Part shown: positions 45,061 through 54,347 of the stretch, one piece after another
How positions within the stretch are numbered: the stretch's first letter is position 1
Layout of the letters: each line of letters begins with the position of its first letter
Origin: Thermodesulfobacteriota bacterium
GTDB taxonomy: Bacteria; Desulfobacterota; DSM-4660; Desulfatiglandales; Desulfatiglandaceae
Length of the DNA: 64,000 nucleotides
Assembly (NCBI GenBank): GCA_028278625.1
Contig: JANQDY010000062.1
Span: forward strand, 35,000 to 98,999
Reading direction: 5' to 3'
The notes under the pieces: generated by a model
Database searches by the model: none
Seen by the model: only the letters and a program-made list of their open reading frames with translations
What the model was told of the DNA's origin: nothing
Translations under genes and position numbers: made by a program

Positions 45061-47019
45061 GTGAAGCTTCTTTCAATCACAGTGTTTTTCGTATCGCTTG
45101 CTTTTGGTCTGTATGAATTGGTTCAAGCGGACAGCAATTTCTACTCGGGCGTTATCATTGTACCTGATTCCATCCGGAAGCATCTTGCGGCAAAGTCCGA
45201 AAAGAGCGTGAAAAAGCAAAAAACGCGGGTCATTTCTTATCCTCCGGATGCAGGGATTCGTGACATGAAATACCTGGGGGCAAAGGGTGATGGTCTAACG
45301 GACGATACTGCTGTAATCCAGGATATTTTCCAGAATACACCCAACACCCACATGCGCACATTTTATTTCCCAAGAGGTACTTATCTGGTTTCAAAAGAGG
45401 TGTGGACAAAGCCTTGGGTTTTCATCCAAGGTGAAAACAGGGATGAAACCATCATTCGGCTAAAGGACTACAGCCCCAGCTATCAGGACCCAAAACACCC
45501 AAAGGCAGTTTTCGGCACAACCGATCCAAAGCCCAGCAAAGGATGCAGAAACACAAATTTTTCATGTCATGTGATGGATTTGACGATTGATACGGGAAAA
45601 GGAAATCCAGGTGCCATCGGAATCGAATTCATGAGCCACAACGGCGGTGGGTTGCACCGCGTCACAATCAGGTCGGGCGACCCACAACTGAGTGGGGCCT
45701 TCGGTATCGATATGCGCCGACACGGCCCTGGCCCGGCACTCTGCAAGAACGTTCTGGTGACGGGCTTTGATATTGGCATAGAAGTCGCCAATGTTGTGTA
45801 CACCTCAACATTTGAACACATTATTCTTCGAAATCAGCATGTTGCCGCAATTCGAAATCATGGACACGCAATTGCCATACGGGGTTTGATTAGTCGCAAC
45901 AATGTCCCGGCCATCATCAACGCCGGCAGAAACAGCCAGGTTGTTTTGCTGGATTCATGTCTTGAAGACGGCAGCGCACAAAATGCAGCTATCGTAAACA
46001 ATGGCGGTTCGTTGTTTCTCAGAAACTTGACCGTTGAAGGCTATAAAGCCGCTGTCAGAGAAGGAAAAGAGCTCATCTCCGCTGAAATTGTCAGCGGCGA
46101 ATATGTAAATGGCCCGGTAAGGACTTTGTGGGGTGGCAAACACTCATTGAATCTTCCTATTAAGGAAACGCCAGAAATGCCTTGGGAAGACCCAGGAAAT
46201 TGGGAGAGTGTTCAAAAGCATAAGCCACCCATAAGACGTTGCTGGTTCAGGGGGCACAACATCAATGTCTATGATGCAACCGAGGCGCTTCAAAAGGCCA
46301 TAGATTCCGGAAAAACAACGGTCTATTTCCCTCATGCCACTTACATGATTCGCGACACGATAAATGTCCGGGGTAATGTCAAGGTCTTGCAGGGGTGCGG
46401 TTCGATCCTCATGGCTGATGAGAAGTCCCTTGGGAAAAAACCGATGCTTATGTTTGATGATCCCGATCGTGGCGAAGTATTTCTAGACAGACTCACCTTT
46501 AGTACTTTCGTCTGGAACCATCCCATTACCGATGTGTTTCACAATTCGCCAAAATCCCTGATCGTTCTGCACAGCCGCGGGATGCGAGGTTACACCACCG
46601 GACCCAATTGCGGCGACCTGTTTGTAGACGACATGTTGGGAAAGCCCTGGCATTTTGATCACCCACAAAACGTCTGGATGCGTCAACTAAACGCAGAATC
46701 GAAAGACACCAAGGTTTTCAATAATGCTGCCAGAATCTGGATTTTGGGATATAAATCCGAGGGCAGGGGAACAAACATTGTCACCGGACCCAGAGCGGAA
46801 ACCGAGGTGCTTGGCGGACAAGTGTACCCGGCAACGCCTACGCCTGATACAATTCCCGAATGGGAAAACCAGGGGCGTATGTCACTGGTACACACCAATT
46901 TCTGGGCAAATAGTCTCTACATAAAAGATCAGAAGGGCGGACTGACCAGAGAACTCAGGATTCCCAAAAGCGAACGTCATATCCATCTTTATGTCTCTGA
47001 TCCGTCACAATCAAAGTAG
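45061..47019 (+). CDS. exported pectate-lyase-fold protein (beta-helix, two modules)
   Basis: A 652-residue exported protein with a GTG start at 45061, chosen because GGGAGAGG lies seven bases ahead and a signal peptide (KLLSITVFFVSLAFGLYELVQA) follows at once. Two Pectate_lyase_3-like modules are seen: GIRDMKYLGAKGDGLTDDTAVIQDIF near residue 65 and NINVYDATEALQKAIDSGKTTVYFPHATYMI near 397, each starting a right-handed beta-helix. Relatives include GH55 glucanases and polysaccharide lyases. It sits alone on the plus strand within the glycan locus and probably trims or degrades the exported polymer. Catalytic residues could not be assigned. Confidence 0.8.
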   Translation: MKLLSITVFFVSLAFGLYELVQADSNFYSGVIIVPDSIRKHLAAKSEKSVKKQKTRVISYPPDAGIRDMKYLGAKGDGLTDDTAVIQDIFQNTPNTHMRTFYFPRGTYLVSKEVWTKPWVFIQGENRDETIIRLKDYSPSYQDPKHPKAVFGTTDPKPSKGCRNTNFSCHVMDLTIDTGKGNPGAIGIEFMSHNGGGLHRVTIRSGDPQLSGAFGIDMRRHGPGPALCKNVLVTGFDIGIEVANVVYTSTFEHIILRNQHVAAIRNHGHAIAIRGLISRNNVPAIINAGRNSQVVLLDSCLEDGSAQNAAIVNNGGSLFLRNLTVEGYKAAVREGKELISAEIVSGEYVNGPVRTLWGGKHSLNLPIKETPEMPWEDPGNWESVQKHKPPIRRCWFRGHNINVYDATEALQKAIDSGKTTVYFPHATYMIRDTINVRGNVKVLQGCGSILMADEKSLGKKPMLMFDDPDRGEVFLDRLTFSTFVWNHPITDVFHNSPKSLIVLHSRGMRGYTTGPNCGDLFVDDMLGKPWHFDHPQNVWMRQLNAESKDTKVFNNAARIWILGYKSEGRGTNIVTGPRAETEVLGGQVYPATPTPDTIPEWENQGRMSLVHTNFWANSLYIKDQKGGLTRELRIPKSERHIHLYVSDPSQSK

Positions 47020-47027
47020 GATTTAGG

Positions 47028-47057
47028 GCGGTCTTTCTTTCGATTTCCGCTTTTTTT
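47028..47057 (+). terminator. weak possible terminator after the pectate-lyase-like gene
   Basis: GCGG (47028-47031) and CCGC (47047-47050) flank a 15-base loop, followed by seven T. Short stem, so confidence is low. Confidence 0.3.
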
Positions 47058-47081
47058 CGTCCATCTGACTTAATATTACCG

Positions 47082-47897
47082 TCAAGCTTGATGCCTTGAT
47101 TTCAGCAGTTGCCTCAAGAAAAATAGAATAAACCGAGGATTATGCTTTAAATAGCGTCTCCAAAGTCGACGGGGGTCATTTGCTAGACGAAAGACCCACT
47201 CAATTCCGGCCTTTTGCATCCAAACCGGCGCATGCTTCTTCCTACCACTGAAAAAATCAAAAGCAGCCCCAATCCCTACCATGACACAGGGAACTCTGTC
47301 TCTGATGGCAGCCATCCACTTTTCCTGTTTGGGGCATCCAATCCCAATGAATAGAATCCGAATTCCAGAAGTCCGAATGGCCTCTAAATAGTCCTCTTCT
47401 TCTTGTTTGATCAGCGCTCTAAATGGTGGCGCGGAAAAAAAGGGGATCTTCAATGTAGGAAATCTGTTCATCACAAATCTCAAAAAGTCGGCCAGACTTT
47501 GTTCTGATCCGCCATAAAAGCCAACGGGGATTTCCTCTTCCTCTGCTGCTTTGCACAGTCTGATAAACAAATCCGATCCCCTGACCTGAATCGCTTTATT
47601 GCATCTCAGCAATCGCATTGCCCATACCAACGGCTTCCCATCAGGCACTACCATGTCTGCATTGTTTATTATTTTTCTAAAAAATGGATCATCAAAAGCC
47701 TCCATGCACATATGCACGTTTGATGCGCAAACATACCTTCCAAAATACGGAAAGTCCTTGGCCCAGTTAATGATTGCATTGACAGCCTTGACATAAGACA
47801 CCTCATGAACTCTCATTCCTAAAATAGAACAAAAAGCATCTTTTTCGGAAAAGGCTGAACTTTCAGAAGCTGAAAACTCCATCTGCACTTGGACCAT
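47082..47897 (-). CDS. WecG/TagA/CpsF-family glycosyltransferase
   Basis: A 271-residue GT26-family enzyme: GMRVHEVSYVKAVNAI near residue 28, NNADMVVPDGKPLVWAMRLL near 80, GFYGGSEQSLADF near 122, and the C-terminal IGIGCPKQEKWMA...VGIGAAFDFFSGRKKHAPVWMQKAGIEW pattern. Family members add N-acetylmannosaminuronic acid or N-acetylmannosamine to a lipid-linked GlcNAc, the second step of polymer start. ATG 47897 is chosen over a TTG one codon earlier. It follows the polymerase gene (79 bases) in the same direction. Confidence 0.9.
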   Translation of the reverse strand: MVQVQMEFSASESSAFSEKDAFCSILGMRVHEVSYVKAVNAIINWAKDFPYFGRYVCASNVHMCMEAFDDPFFRKIINNADMVVPDGKPLVWAMRLLRCNKAIQVRGSDLFIRLCKAAEEEEIPVGFYGGSEQSLADFLRFVMNRFPTLKIPFFSAPPFRALIKQEEEDYLEAIRTSGIRILFIGIGCPKQEKWMAAIRDRVPCVMVGIGAAFDFFSGRKKHAPVWMQKAGIEWVFRLANDPRRLWRRYLKHNPRFILFFLRQLLKSRHQA

Positions 47898-47976
47898 CAA
47901 AAGTAGATTTCATTAAGAACCCGGGTAGTTGCCAAACAAGTCCCAAAACCAGTCATGCCGCTACTTTTCTGCAACA

Positions 47977-49413
47977 TCATTCTGTCTGTCCCTCAACAGC
48001 GCGATGTCGATGTGACACAATCGCAAGTCCCACGATCAAGGCTACAGGAAGGACAAATCCAGGCTCCTCCATCCATGAATAACTGACGCCTAATGTTGCC
48101 GCTAGAAGTATTGCGGCTCTGGCCGAAATGCTTTCCCACCCTGAGCCTTTCTTAAGTTCAAGCCAGACTCGAATGGACATCCAAAGATAAAGGCCCAAAC
48201 CAAGTGGGCCAAAATCTCCATAAAGGGCTAGCCAGGTTGATTTCACCCCATAAGCAGATGAGCCGCGCGCGTATACAGGGCTTAATTCCGGGGACAAAAG
48301 CCATATCTCTTGGGCCGTTGGTGATGCGGATAATCCAAGAAGTTGAATGGGAGAGCTGGCTTTAGCTGCCATTGACAGAAAAGCAACCCGACCTACTGAA
48401 TTTCCCCCTCCTAATCCCAATAGCAATGACCAGGGTCTCTCCGATTGTAAGCCAATAATGAATTCCAATACACGGGCTTTGACCTCAAATCCGTATAGCA
48501 GTTTTTCCAGGCTGACAGCCGCACTCAGTCCTGAATGCAGGTAGGTGGCAATTAAACCTGTCAAAACAACTAAAGGCGTCAAGAACAAAACTGTCTTTAT
48601 TTGTATTTTGTTGGAAATCAATAATGCGTAGAGGAGACAAGGCAAAAAAGCAACAATCATTTGTCTGGAATCAGACAATACAGCAATTACGAACAATATG
48701 GCAGCGATTCCAAGCCATTGCCACCGCGCAATCATAATACTTGAATAGAGCCCCCTTACGACACACAAAAGGGCACCGACCAGTACTAGGCCCCCACAAA
48801 CGTGATGCCCCGCACCCATTCCAGCAAAGGTCCCCTGAACAAAATCCCCTGCACCGAGAAGTATGAATTGAGCAAATCCAGTGGGTATTTGTATCAGAAG
48901 AATGAAAATCAGCACTCCCCACAACATCCTCACTCCTTCAACAGATGGGCGGGCTTTTAAAAGTGCATAGATAATTAAAAAGGGTTCAAGAAAAACCAGC
49001 CAAGCCATAAATGGTCGGAACAATTCTCCGCTGTTAACAAAAAGAGAAATATAGGACCATAGAAGGAATATTGCCAAACCGGTACCAATTGTTTTGCCTG
49101 TTTGTGACCTGCCTTCACCATGATACACTGCATAAAGGGCACCTACCAAAGCAATCGGAAAATGGACAAAATTTACAATTCCCGGGACTCCAATATAACA
49201 TTCGAGAAAGCGGGAAAGCGTTGCGGAAAGTACAGCTGCGGTCACCCAGACACTGGCAGGCATTTCAAGCAGTATGATACCAGACAGTGCACCAAGCAGA
49301 ATAGTCGAAAATATGAAATTTTGGGCCAGTGCATAGGCCATTATTGAATTTGTTGCAAGAACGATAACCCAGAATTTTTTGGATTTAGCGGTAATCGATT
49401 TACAGGGTGGCAT
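47977..49413 (-). CDS. O-antigen polymerase/ligase-like membrane protein (Wzy candidate)
   Basis: A 478-residue polytopic membrane protein with about 10-12 hydrophobic segments. It has a large soluble loop (about 290-380) between later segments with GLGGGNSVGRV and RGSSAYGVKSTWLALYGDFGPLGLGLYLW, a layout usual for the Wzy_C (O-antigen ligase/polymerase) family. In this locus, with a Wzx flippase and a Wzc co-polymerase, polymerase is the more probable role. Sequence divergence in this family is high, so a ligase cannot be ruled out. Confidence 0.78.
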   Translation of the reverse strand: MPPCKSITAKSKKFWVIVLATNSIMAYALAQNFIFSTILLGALSGIILLEMPASVWVTAAVLSATLSRFLECYIGVPGIVNFVHFPIALVGALYAVYHGEGRSQTGKTIGTGLAIFLLWSYISLFVNSGELFRPFMAWLVFLEPFLIIYALLKARPSVEGVRMLWGVLIFILLIQIPTGFAQFILLGAGDFVQGTFAGMGAGHHVCGGLVLVGALLCVVRGLYSSIMIARWQWLGIAAILFVIAVLSDSRQMIVAFLPCLLYALLISNKIQIKTVLFLTPLVVLTGLIATYLHSGLSAAVSLEKLLYGFEVKARVLEFIIGLQSERPWSLLLGLGGGNSVGRVAFLSMAAKASSPIQLLGLSASPTAQEIWLLSPELSPVYARGSSAYGVKSTWLALYGDFGPLGLGLYLWMSIRVWLELKKGSGWESISARAAILLAATLGVSYSWMEEPGFVLPVALIVGLAIVSHRHRAVEGQTE

Positions 49414-49484
49414 AGCAAGGAAAACGCTGAATCAGATTTGGCCTTTTCATTTTGAGTACAAGAAAGACTTTCAAAGACAGTCTT

Positions 49485-50657
49485 CTACAAATTGCCTATT
49501 GCTTTGTCGTAGATGTCCATGAGCATTTGATAGTTCTTTTCGGCGGTATAGTTGTTTTCGTATTCAGACCTTGCCTGTTTTCCCATAGAATCCGTATTGG
49601 CAGGGTGGGTCCAAACCCATTCAATCTTTTCGGCCAAATCCTGTGGATTTCCTGCAATAAAATGGAGTCCTGTCCCTCGATGATCAACAATTTCCTCCAA
49701 GGCACCGATTCTTGAAGTAATTACCGGTACACCACATGCAAACGACTCTGCAATGCTCATAGGAAAACCCTCATACCAGAGAGATGGAAAAATCAAACAA
49801 GCCGCGCTTTTAAGTAGCTCTATTATTTCTTTTCCACTTCGATACCCCATAATTTGAACGTTTCGAATGTTGGATGAATGAATATACTTAACCATCTTTT
49901 TGAGCAATGGCCCATCACCAGCAATTTTTAGAGGAATTTCCGGCAAGCCTTTAAACGAATGAAGAAGTGTCTCTACACCTTTTTCAGGTGCAAGTCGCCC
50001 AACATAAAGCATATAGTGCCTTCCGTTTCTTTTTCTGCCAGGGTCAGGATGAACAAAATTAGGCTTGATCGCAACTTTCTTTGCAGGAAGACCCCCTTCA
50101 ATGAAAAACCTTTGGGAAAACGATGTGAGTGATATGTAAGTATCAACCTGATTCTGAAATGTTCTGAGGAGCCTATGGGCGGCAGTCATAACAGCCACGG
50201 CAGCGGTTTGAGGAGCGGAGTTTCTATAGCATCTCCTTAGAATGCCTGGCCAGGCAAAACGACGGCTTACGCAATCAGTGCAAATACTGCTGCGGTGGTA
50301 TAAAAGCGCTGATGGGCATAAAAGGCGGTAATTATGAAGGGTCTGTACAACCCTGGCACCAGTTTTTTTGCACGCATAATATGCAGAAGGTGAAATAAGA
50401 GGAAATATATTATGAAAGTGGACAACATCGGGTTGAACTTCCCGAAGCAATCTTGAAAGGTCTTTATAACAATCTAGAGACCAGATCGTCCCAATCCCCG
50501 TGGACAAAATATTCTTTGCTCCTATTGTGGCGTTGTATCGCGTGTATCCATGCACATTGTTCCCATGCTGTTTCAAGAGAGCCATTTCGGAGCTGAAAAC
50601 CTGGTCCTCTCCCCCGCATTGCTGGTAGAAGTCATGTACAATTAAAATAGTTTTCAC
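49485..50657 (-). CDS. glycosyltransferase family 4
   Basis: A 390-residue GT-B-fold enzyme with a GTG start. The N-terminal domain begins ILIVHDFYQQCGGEDQVFSSEMALL, typical of family 4. The C-terminal domain shows YVGRLAPEKGVETLLHSF near 220 and the E-x7-E signature PSLWYEGFPMSIAESFACG. A short Cys-containing stretch (SSICTDCVSRRF) is seen in the N-terminal half, as in many such enzymes. It extends the lipid-linked repeat unit in the cytoplasm from a nucleotide sugar. Confidence 0.9.
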   Translation of the reverse strand: MKTILIVHDFYQQCGGEDQVFSSEMALLKQHGNNVHGYTRYNATIGAKNILSTGIGTIWSLDCYKDLSRLLREVQPDVVHFHNIFPLISPSAYYACKKTGARVVQTLHNYRLLCPSALLYHRSSICTDCVSRRFAWPGILRRCYRNSAPQTAAVAVMTAAHRLLRTFQNQVDTYISLTSFSQRFFIEGGLPAKKVAIKPNFVHPDPGRKRNGRHYMLYVGRLAPEKGVETLLHSFKGLPEIPLKIAGDGPLLKKMVKYIHSSNIRNVQIMGYRSGKEIIELLKSAACLIFPSLWYEGFPMSIAESFACGVPVITSRIGALEEIVDHRGTGLHFIAGNPQDLAEKIEWVWTHPANTDSMGKQARSEYENNYTAEKNYQMLMDIYDKAIGNL

Positions 50658-50736
50658 GGGTGGTTGCTTACTGGTGATGAATTAATTAGAATAGCGATTA
50701 AAATTGCCATCGATATGGACGATTTATTGATGAGGC

Positions 50737-51882
50737 TTGAAAATGAAAAAAATTTTCCACTTGATTACATCCATCAGCCTAGGTGGGGCGGAAAGTGTCG
50801 CATTTGAATTGGTTACAGGATGTCCCGATTTAAGTAACAAGAAGTTGGAGTTCGTTTTAATTGAGGTTTTCCCGACCTACACCGAATACGCCGGAAACAT
50901 ACGGAAAAATTTGATTTCAAAGGGGGTGAAGTGTGTGACACTCTTTCGTGGCCCGAAGAAAATCGCATTGGTCTTTGCGCCATTCAAACTCACGTGTATA
51001 ATTAAAAGAGGAAAGCCCGATATCATACACTCTCACACAGATATTCCTGATTTCGTCTTATCACAATCATTGAAAATTCTAAGTCTTTTTCGATTATCAA
51101 CACCGTTCGTAGTGCGAACGATACACAACATTTCTCTGTGGGCTACGCGTCCAATATTGGGGCGGTGGGTAGAAAAAAGCTTCAAAGATGATATTGTTAT
51201 CGGTGTCTCAAATGCCTCTATTTATGGATATCGAAGATTGAGGAAAAGAAGCAAGCTTCATGAAAGCAGGCATCAGAGCGTGATTTACAACGGAGGTCGT
51301 TTGCCAGAATCTGTGGAGACCAACGATAGGAATGACCATTTAATTCGGCCTTTTCATGCCGCATTTATTGGTCGATTCGAAATGCAAAAAGGCGTTGATT
51401 ATCTGGTTCATTGGATTGATGCTATGGACCCTCAGCTCCGAGAATCCTTCTTTTTTCATTTCATTGGTGATGGAAACCTGAGAAGCAAAGTTTTTGATCT
51501 CAAATCACATCATTCAGAAGTTGCCGTGTCTGATCCTATTCCTGATGTTTACAGAGTAATAAATCAATTTGACCTAATAATTATGCCTTCACGATTTGAA
51601 GGGCTCGCATTGATCTCAATTGAAGCTTCACTTGCGGGCGTGCCCGTATTAGCCGCCGATGCCCCTGGTCTTAACGAAACGCTTCCTCCAAGTTGGCCTC
51701 TTTTTTTCGAAATCGGAAATAAAGAGCAGTTTATGAAGTGCTTAAAAGAAGTGAATTACGGAAAGTGGGATTTAGAAGAACTCGGGGAACAATCTCGGTC
51801 GTTTGTCAAATCTCGATTTAGATTGGAAAAAATGTTATTCTCATATAATCAGATATATGATAATTTGCTGTATCGTAACTAA
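50737..51882 (+). CDS. glycosyltransferase family 4-like
   Basis: A 381-residue GT-B-fold protein; the only glycosyltransferase on the plus strand between 41.5 and 62.6 kb. It begins IFHLITSISLGGAESVAFEL, has HSHTDIPDF near residue 102, AFIGRFEMQKGVDYLVHWI near 212 and the E-x7-E signature PSRFEGLALISIEASLAG. Catalytic layout is complete. It stands between two minus-strand glycosyltransferases and must have its own promoter. Sugar specificity unknown. Confidence 0.87.
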   Translation: MKMKKIFHLITSISLGGAESVAFELVTGCPDLSNKKLEFVLIEVFPTYTEYAGNIRKNLISKGVKCVTLFRGPKKIALVFAPFKLTCIIKRGKPDIIHSHTDIPDFVLSQSLKILSLFRLSTPFVVRTIHNISLWATRPILGRWVEKSFKDDIVIGVSNASIYGYRRLRKRSKLHESRHQSVIYNGGRLPESVETNDRNDHLIRPFHAAFIGRFEMQKGVDYLVHWIDAMDPQLRESFFFHFIGDGNLRSKVFDLKSHHSEVAVSDPIPDVYRVINQFDLIIMPSRFEGLALISIEASLAGVPVLAADAPGLNETLPPSWPLFFEIGNKEQFMKCLKEVNYGKWDLEELGEQSRSFVKSRFRLEKMLFSYNQIYDNLLYRN

Positions 51883-51964
51883 ACTCAAGCCAAAAAGGCT
51901 GCATTGCACTCACCAGCGATTGACAGAATTGGTGAACTTGAGGATGTTTTGGGTGTGATGTTCC

Positions 51965-53101
51965 TCACAAATCTTGCAGGAATGACATCCAGGCTTTGGC
52001 GATGTTTTCGGGCCTAAATTCTTGGCATCTCTCTCTGCCCAATTTGGCGAAGTGTTCTCGCCTCCTTTTTGAGACAAGTAGCTCATGAATTGCGTCGCAG
52101 AAAGCTTTTGGATCATTTCTATCAACAAGTTTTCCATATTTTCCATTTTCAAGAATTTTCCGCGGCCCACCGCCCAAAGCGTCTGTCGCCACTACAGGTA
52201 CATTGGTAGCCATCGCTTCCACCAGAACCAGGCCAAAAGCTTCTTCCTTTGACGATAGTACAAATACATCTGCATTTTTTACAAACGGCATAGGATTATC
52301 AACATAGCCAAGCAAACTCACATCATTTCTTATGTCCATTTTGGAAAGTTTTTTTTCAAGACATTTTCGTTCAGGCCCGTCACCGATTATGATAAGCTTT
52401 GCTTTTTGTTTTTTGGTTAGGATGCTAAAAGCGACTAGAAGAAAAGGGATGTTCTTTTGGTCCGCAAGTCTAACGACAGTTACCAGCACAGGTGATTCTT
52501 TTTCAAGAATCCATGGATGGGCTACCCTTTTGTTAGCTAGCTTCTCAACCTTTTCAATGTCTACAGGGTTGAGTATGGATGTGTGCTTCAACCCAGCTAC
52601 CGGAACTCCTATATTTTGGACCAAATCATCGAGAACTTCTTGGCTGTTGGCAACCAGCCCATCAGCCAAGGGATAAAGACGAGGCAGAATCAGAGGTTGA
52701 AAACGAACTCTGGGATCGTACCTGTGCTCGCGATACGCGTGAAAGCTTACTGTTGCATGTTCTGTGACAATCAATTTAGTTTTGTGGAGTCTCCTGGAAA
52801 TATACCATGCAATAAGGGCCGCCATATTGACAGTGGTTGGCATGGTAATCAAAAAGTCGGGATTTTGCTTTGCCAAAAAGCTAATTAGTGGAATCGGCGA
52901 GCAAAACGATCTTGGCACACCCAGCCTGACCAACTGCACTTCTTTTGGATAACTTATATACTTGCCAGGACCCCTGTGCAGATAGAGGACATACAATTGC
53001 TTGATTCCGGCTTCTAAGAAGCCCTTTGACAAGGAAGCAGTCAAATTGGAAAATGCACCCCCTGACAGCCTCTGAGTAAAAATTGATAATTTCATTTCCA
53101 T
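51965..53101 (-). CDS. glycosyltransferase family 4
   Basis: A 378-residue GT-B-fold enzyme: N-terminal LSIFTQRLSGGAFSNLTASL, middle VTEHATVSFH, VTVVRLADQKNIPFLLVAF near 210, and the E-x7-E stretch SSKEEAFGLVLVEAMATN. The start at 53101 overlaps the end of the next upstream gene by 10 bases, and a second ATG six bases later would also serve. It likely adds one sugar of the repeat unit. Confidence 0.89.
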   Translation of the reverse strand: MEMKLSIFTQRLSGGAFSNLTASLSKGFLEAGIKQLYVLYLHRGPGKYISYPKEVQLVRLGVPRSFCSPIPLISFLAKQNPDFLITMPTTVNMAALIAWYISRRLHKTKLIVTEHATVSFHAYREHRYDPRVRFQPLILPRLYPLADGLVANSQEVLDDLVQNIGVPVAGLKHTSILNPVDIEKVEKLANKRVAHPWILEKESPVLVTVVRLADQKNIPFLLVAFSILTKKQKAKLIIIGDGPERKCLEKKLSKMDIRNDVSLLGYVDNPMPFVKNADVFVLSSKEEAFGLVLVEAMATNVPVVATDALGGGPRKILENGKYGKLVDRNDPKAFCDAIHELLVSKRRREHFAKLGRERCQEFRPENIAKAWMSFLQDL

Positions 53102-54252
53102 TCAATCGAGATCTTTTTGATTACGTCTTTTAGAGAAATGGCTGCTTTCCTAGGAGTATGAGGCCCAATAAGTTCATTAGCCCTACTGCCAAACATATCA
53201 ATTTTTTCAGGATTCTCAATTGAAAAGCGTATGTAATTACAAAGCTCTTCCGTTGAGTGAGGATCAAAAATAAAACCGCATTCACCGTGAACGATGAGTT
53301 CCGATACTCCTGCATGCTTGGAACAAAGAACTGCATTTCCGGCGCTCATAGCTTCACAAACCACCACACCCCACGTATCTTCCAGTGAAGGGAAAACAAA
53401 AACATCAGAGTTTAGATACCAAGAATCCAGGGACCCATAATCAACATTGCCAACAAAGAAAACATTACTTAATCCCAGCTTTTCCTTGGTTCTCATTAAG
53501 TCCTGTTTTGATTCACCGTCACCAACAATGACCAATCTTGCCTTTTGGGATTTTTCAGGAGGAAGCAAAGACCAAGCAATAAGTAGTTGCCAAATTCCCT
53601 TTAGTGGAATCAGTCTTCCTACATAAATAAAATTGCATTTTGAACTATTATGTAAACATAATATGGAGCTATTGTAATTCGAGGAGTTTCTCATTCTTCT
53701 ATATGCCTGATAATAGATTATGCGATGCAATTTCTTTTCGTCTGCATCAAGAAATTCCTTCAAATAGCTTATTGTTCTATGGGAATTTGTTACAAATGAG
53801 TCACACATTCTTGCCATAATTTTCCTCACTAACGTACGCGTCTTACTGTGTCTTGCTTCAACTGATTTTGAAGGTCCATCAATCAAAATAGTAACCTTCC
53901 ATCCCCCCCATTTCTTTGCTATAAGAGCAAAAAGTGTCCACAAATTGAATTCTGGGGTGATAACTATATCTGGTCTAAGATTTAAGAGATCAAGCAAAAT
54001 CATTGGAGAAAGAAGTGTAATCCCTCTTTTATGGTGAGTGCCAGGGAAAGGTTTCCAGGTTTTCCGCTTGTGCTTTCCTCTAATTAGCACCCTGAATTTT
54101 CGGGCGTATTCATCACATACACTTTCATTAGTGATGAAAGTTGTCTTGGGAAAAATAGAACAGAACTCCATGAATAGGGCTTCCATGTATAGAAGCGCGC
54201 CTTTCTTGGAGAAACCCAGACCAGGATTTAACCAAACAATCTTAGTTTTCAT
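53092..54252 (-). CDS. glycosyltransferase family 4
   Basis: A 386-residue GT-B-fold enzyme. The C-terminal donor-binding half has FIYVGRLIPLKGIWQLLIAW near 210 and FPSLEDTWGVVVCEAMSAGNAVLCS, in which Asp replaces the first Glu of the E-x7-E pair. The N-terminal half is Lys-rich and has PEFNLWTLFALIAKKWGGWK. Codons are AT-rich compared with the housekeeping genes. Overlaps the following glycosyltransferase gene by 10 bases. Confidence 0.86.
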   Translation of the reverse strand: MKTKIVWLNPGLGFSKKGALLYMEALFMEFCSIFPKTTFITNESVCDEYARKFRVLIRGKHKRKTWKPFPGTHHKRGITLLSPMILLDLLNLRPDIVITPEFNLWTLFALIAKKWGGWKVTILIDGPSKSVEARHSKTRTLVRKIMARMCDSFVTNSHRTISYLKEFLDADEKKLHRIIYYQAYRRMRNSSNYNSSILCLHNSSKCNFIYVGRLIPLKGIWQLLIAWSLLPPEKSQKARLVIVGDGESKQDLMRTKEKLGLSNVFFVGNVDYGSLDSWYLNSDVFVFPSLEDTWGVVVCEAMSAGNAVLCSKHAGVSELIVHGECGFIFDPHSTEELCNYIRFSIENPEKIDMFGSRANELIGPHTPRKAAISLKDVIKKISIEWK

Positions 54253-54347
54253 TTTGATGAATTAGAAATTGGCATTCTAAGTGAGGCCGGTTTTATAACA
54301 CATAAAGGGCGACAATATGTCCATAAACCCATTCATTTATCTGTTTT

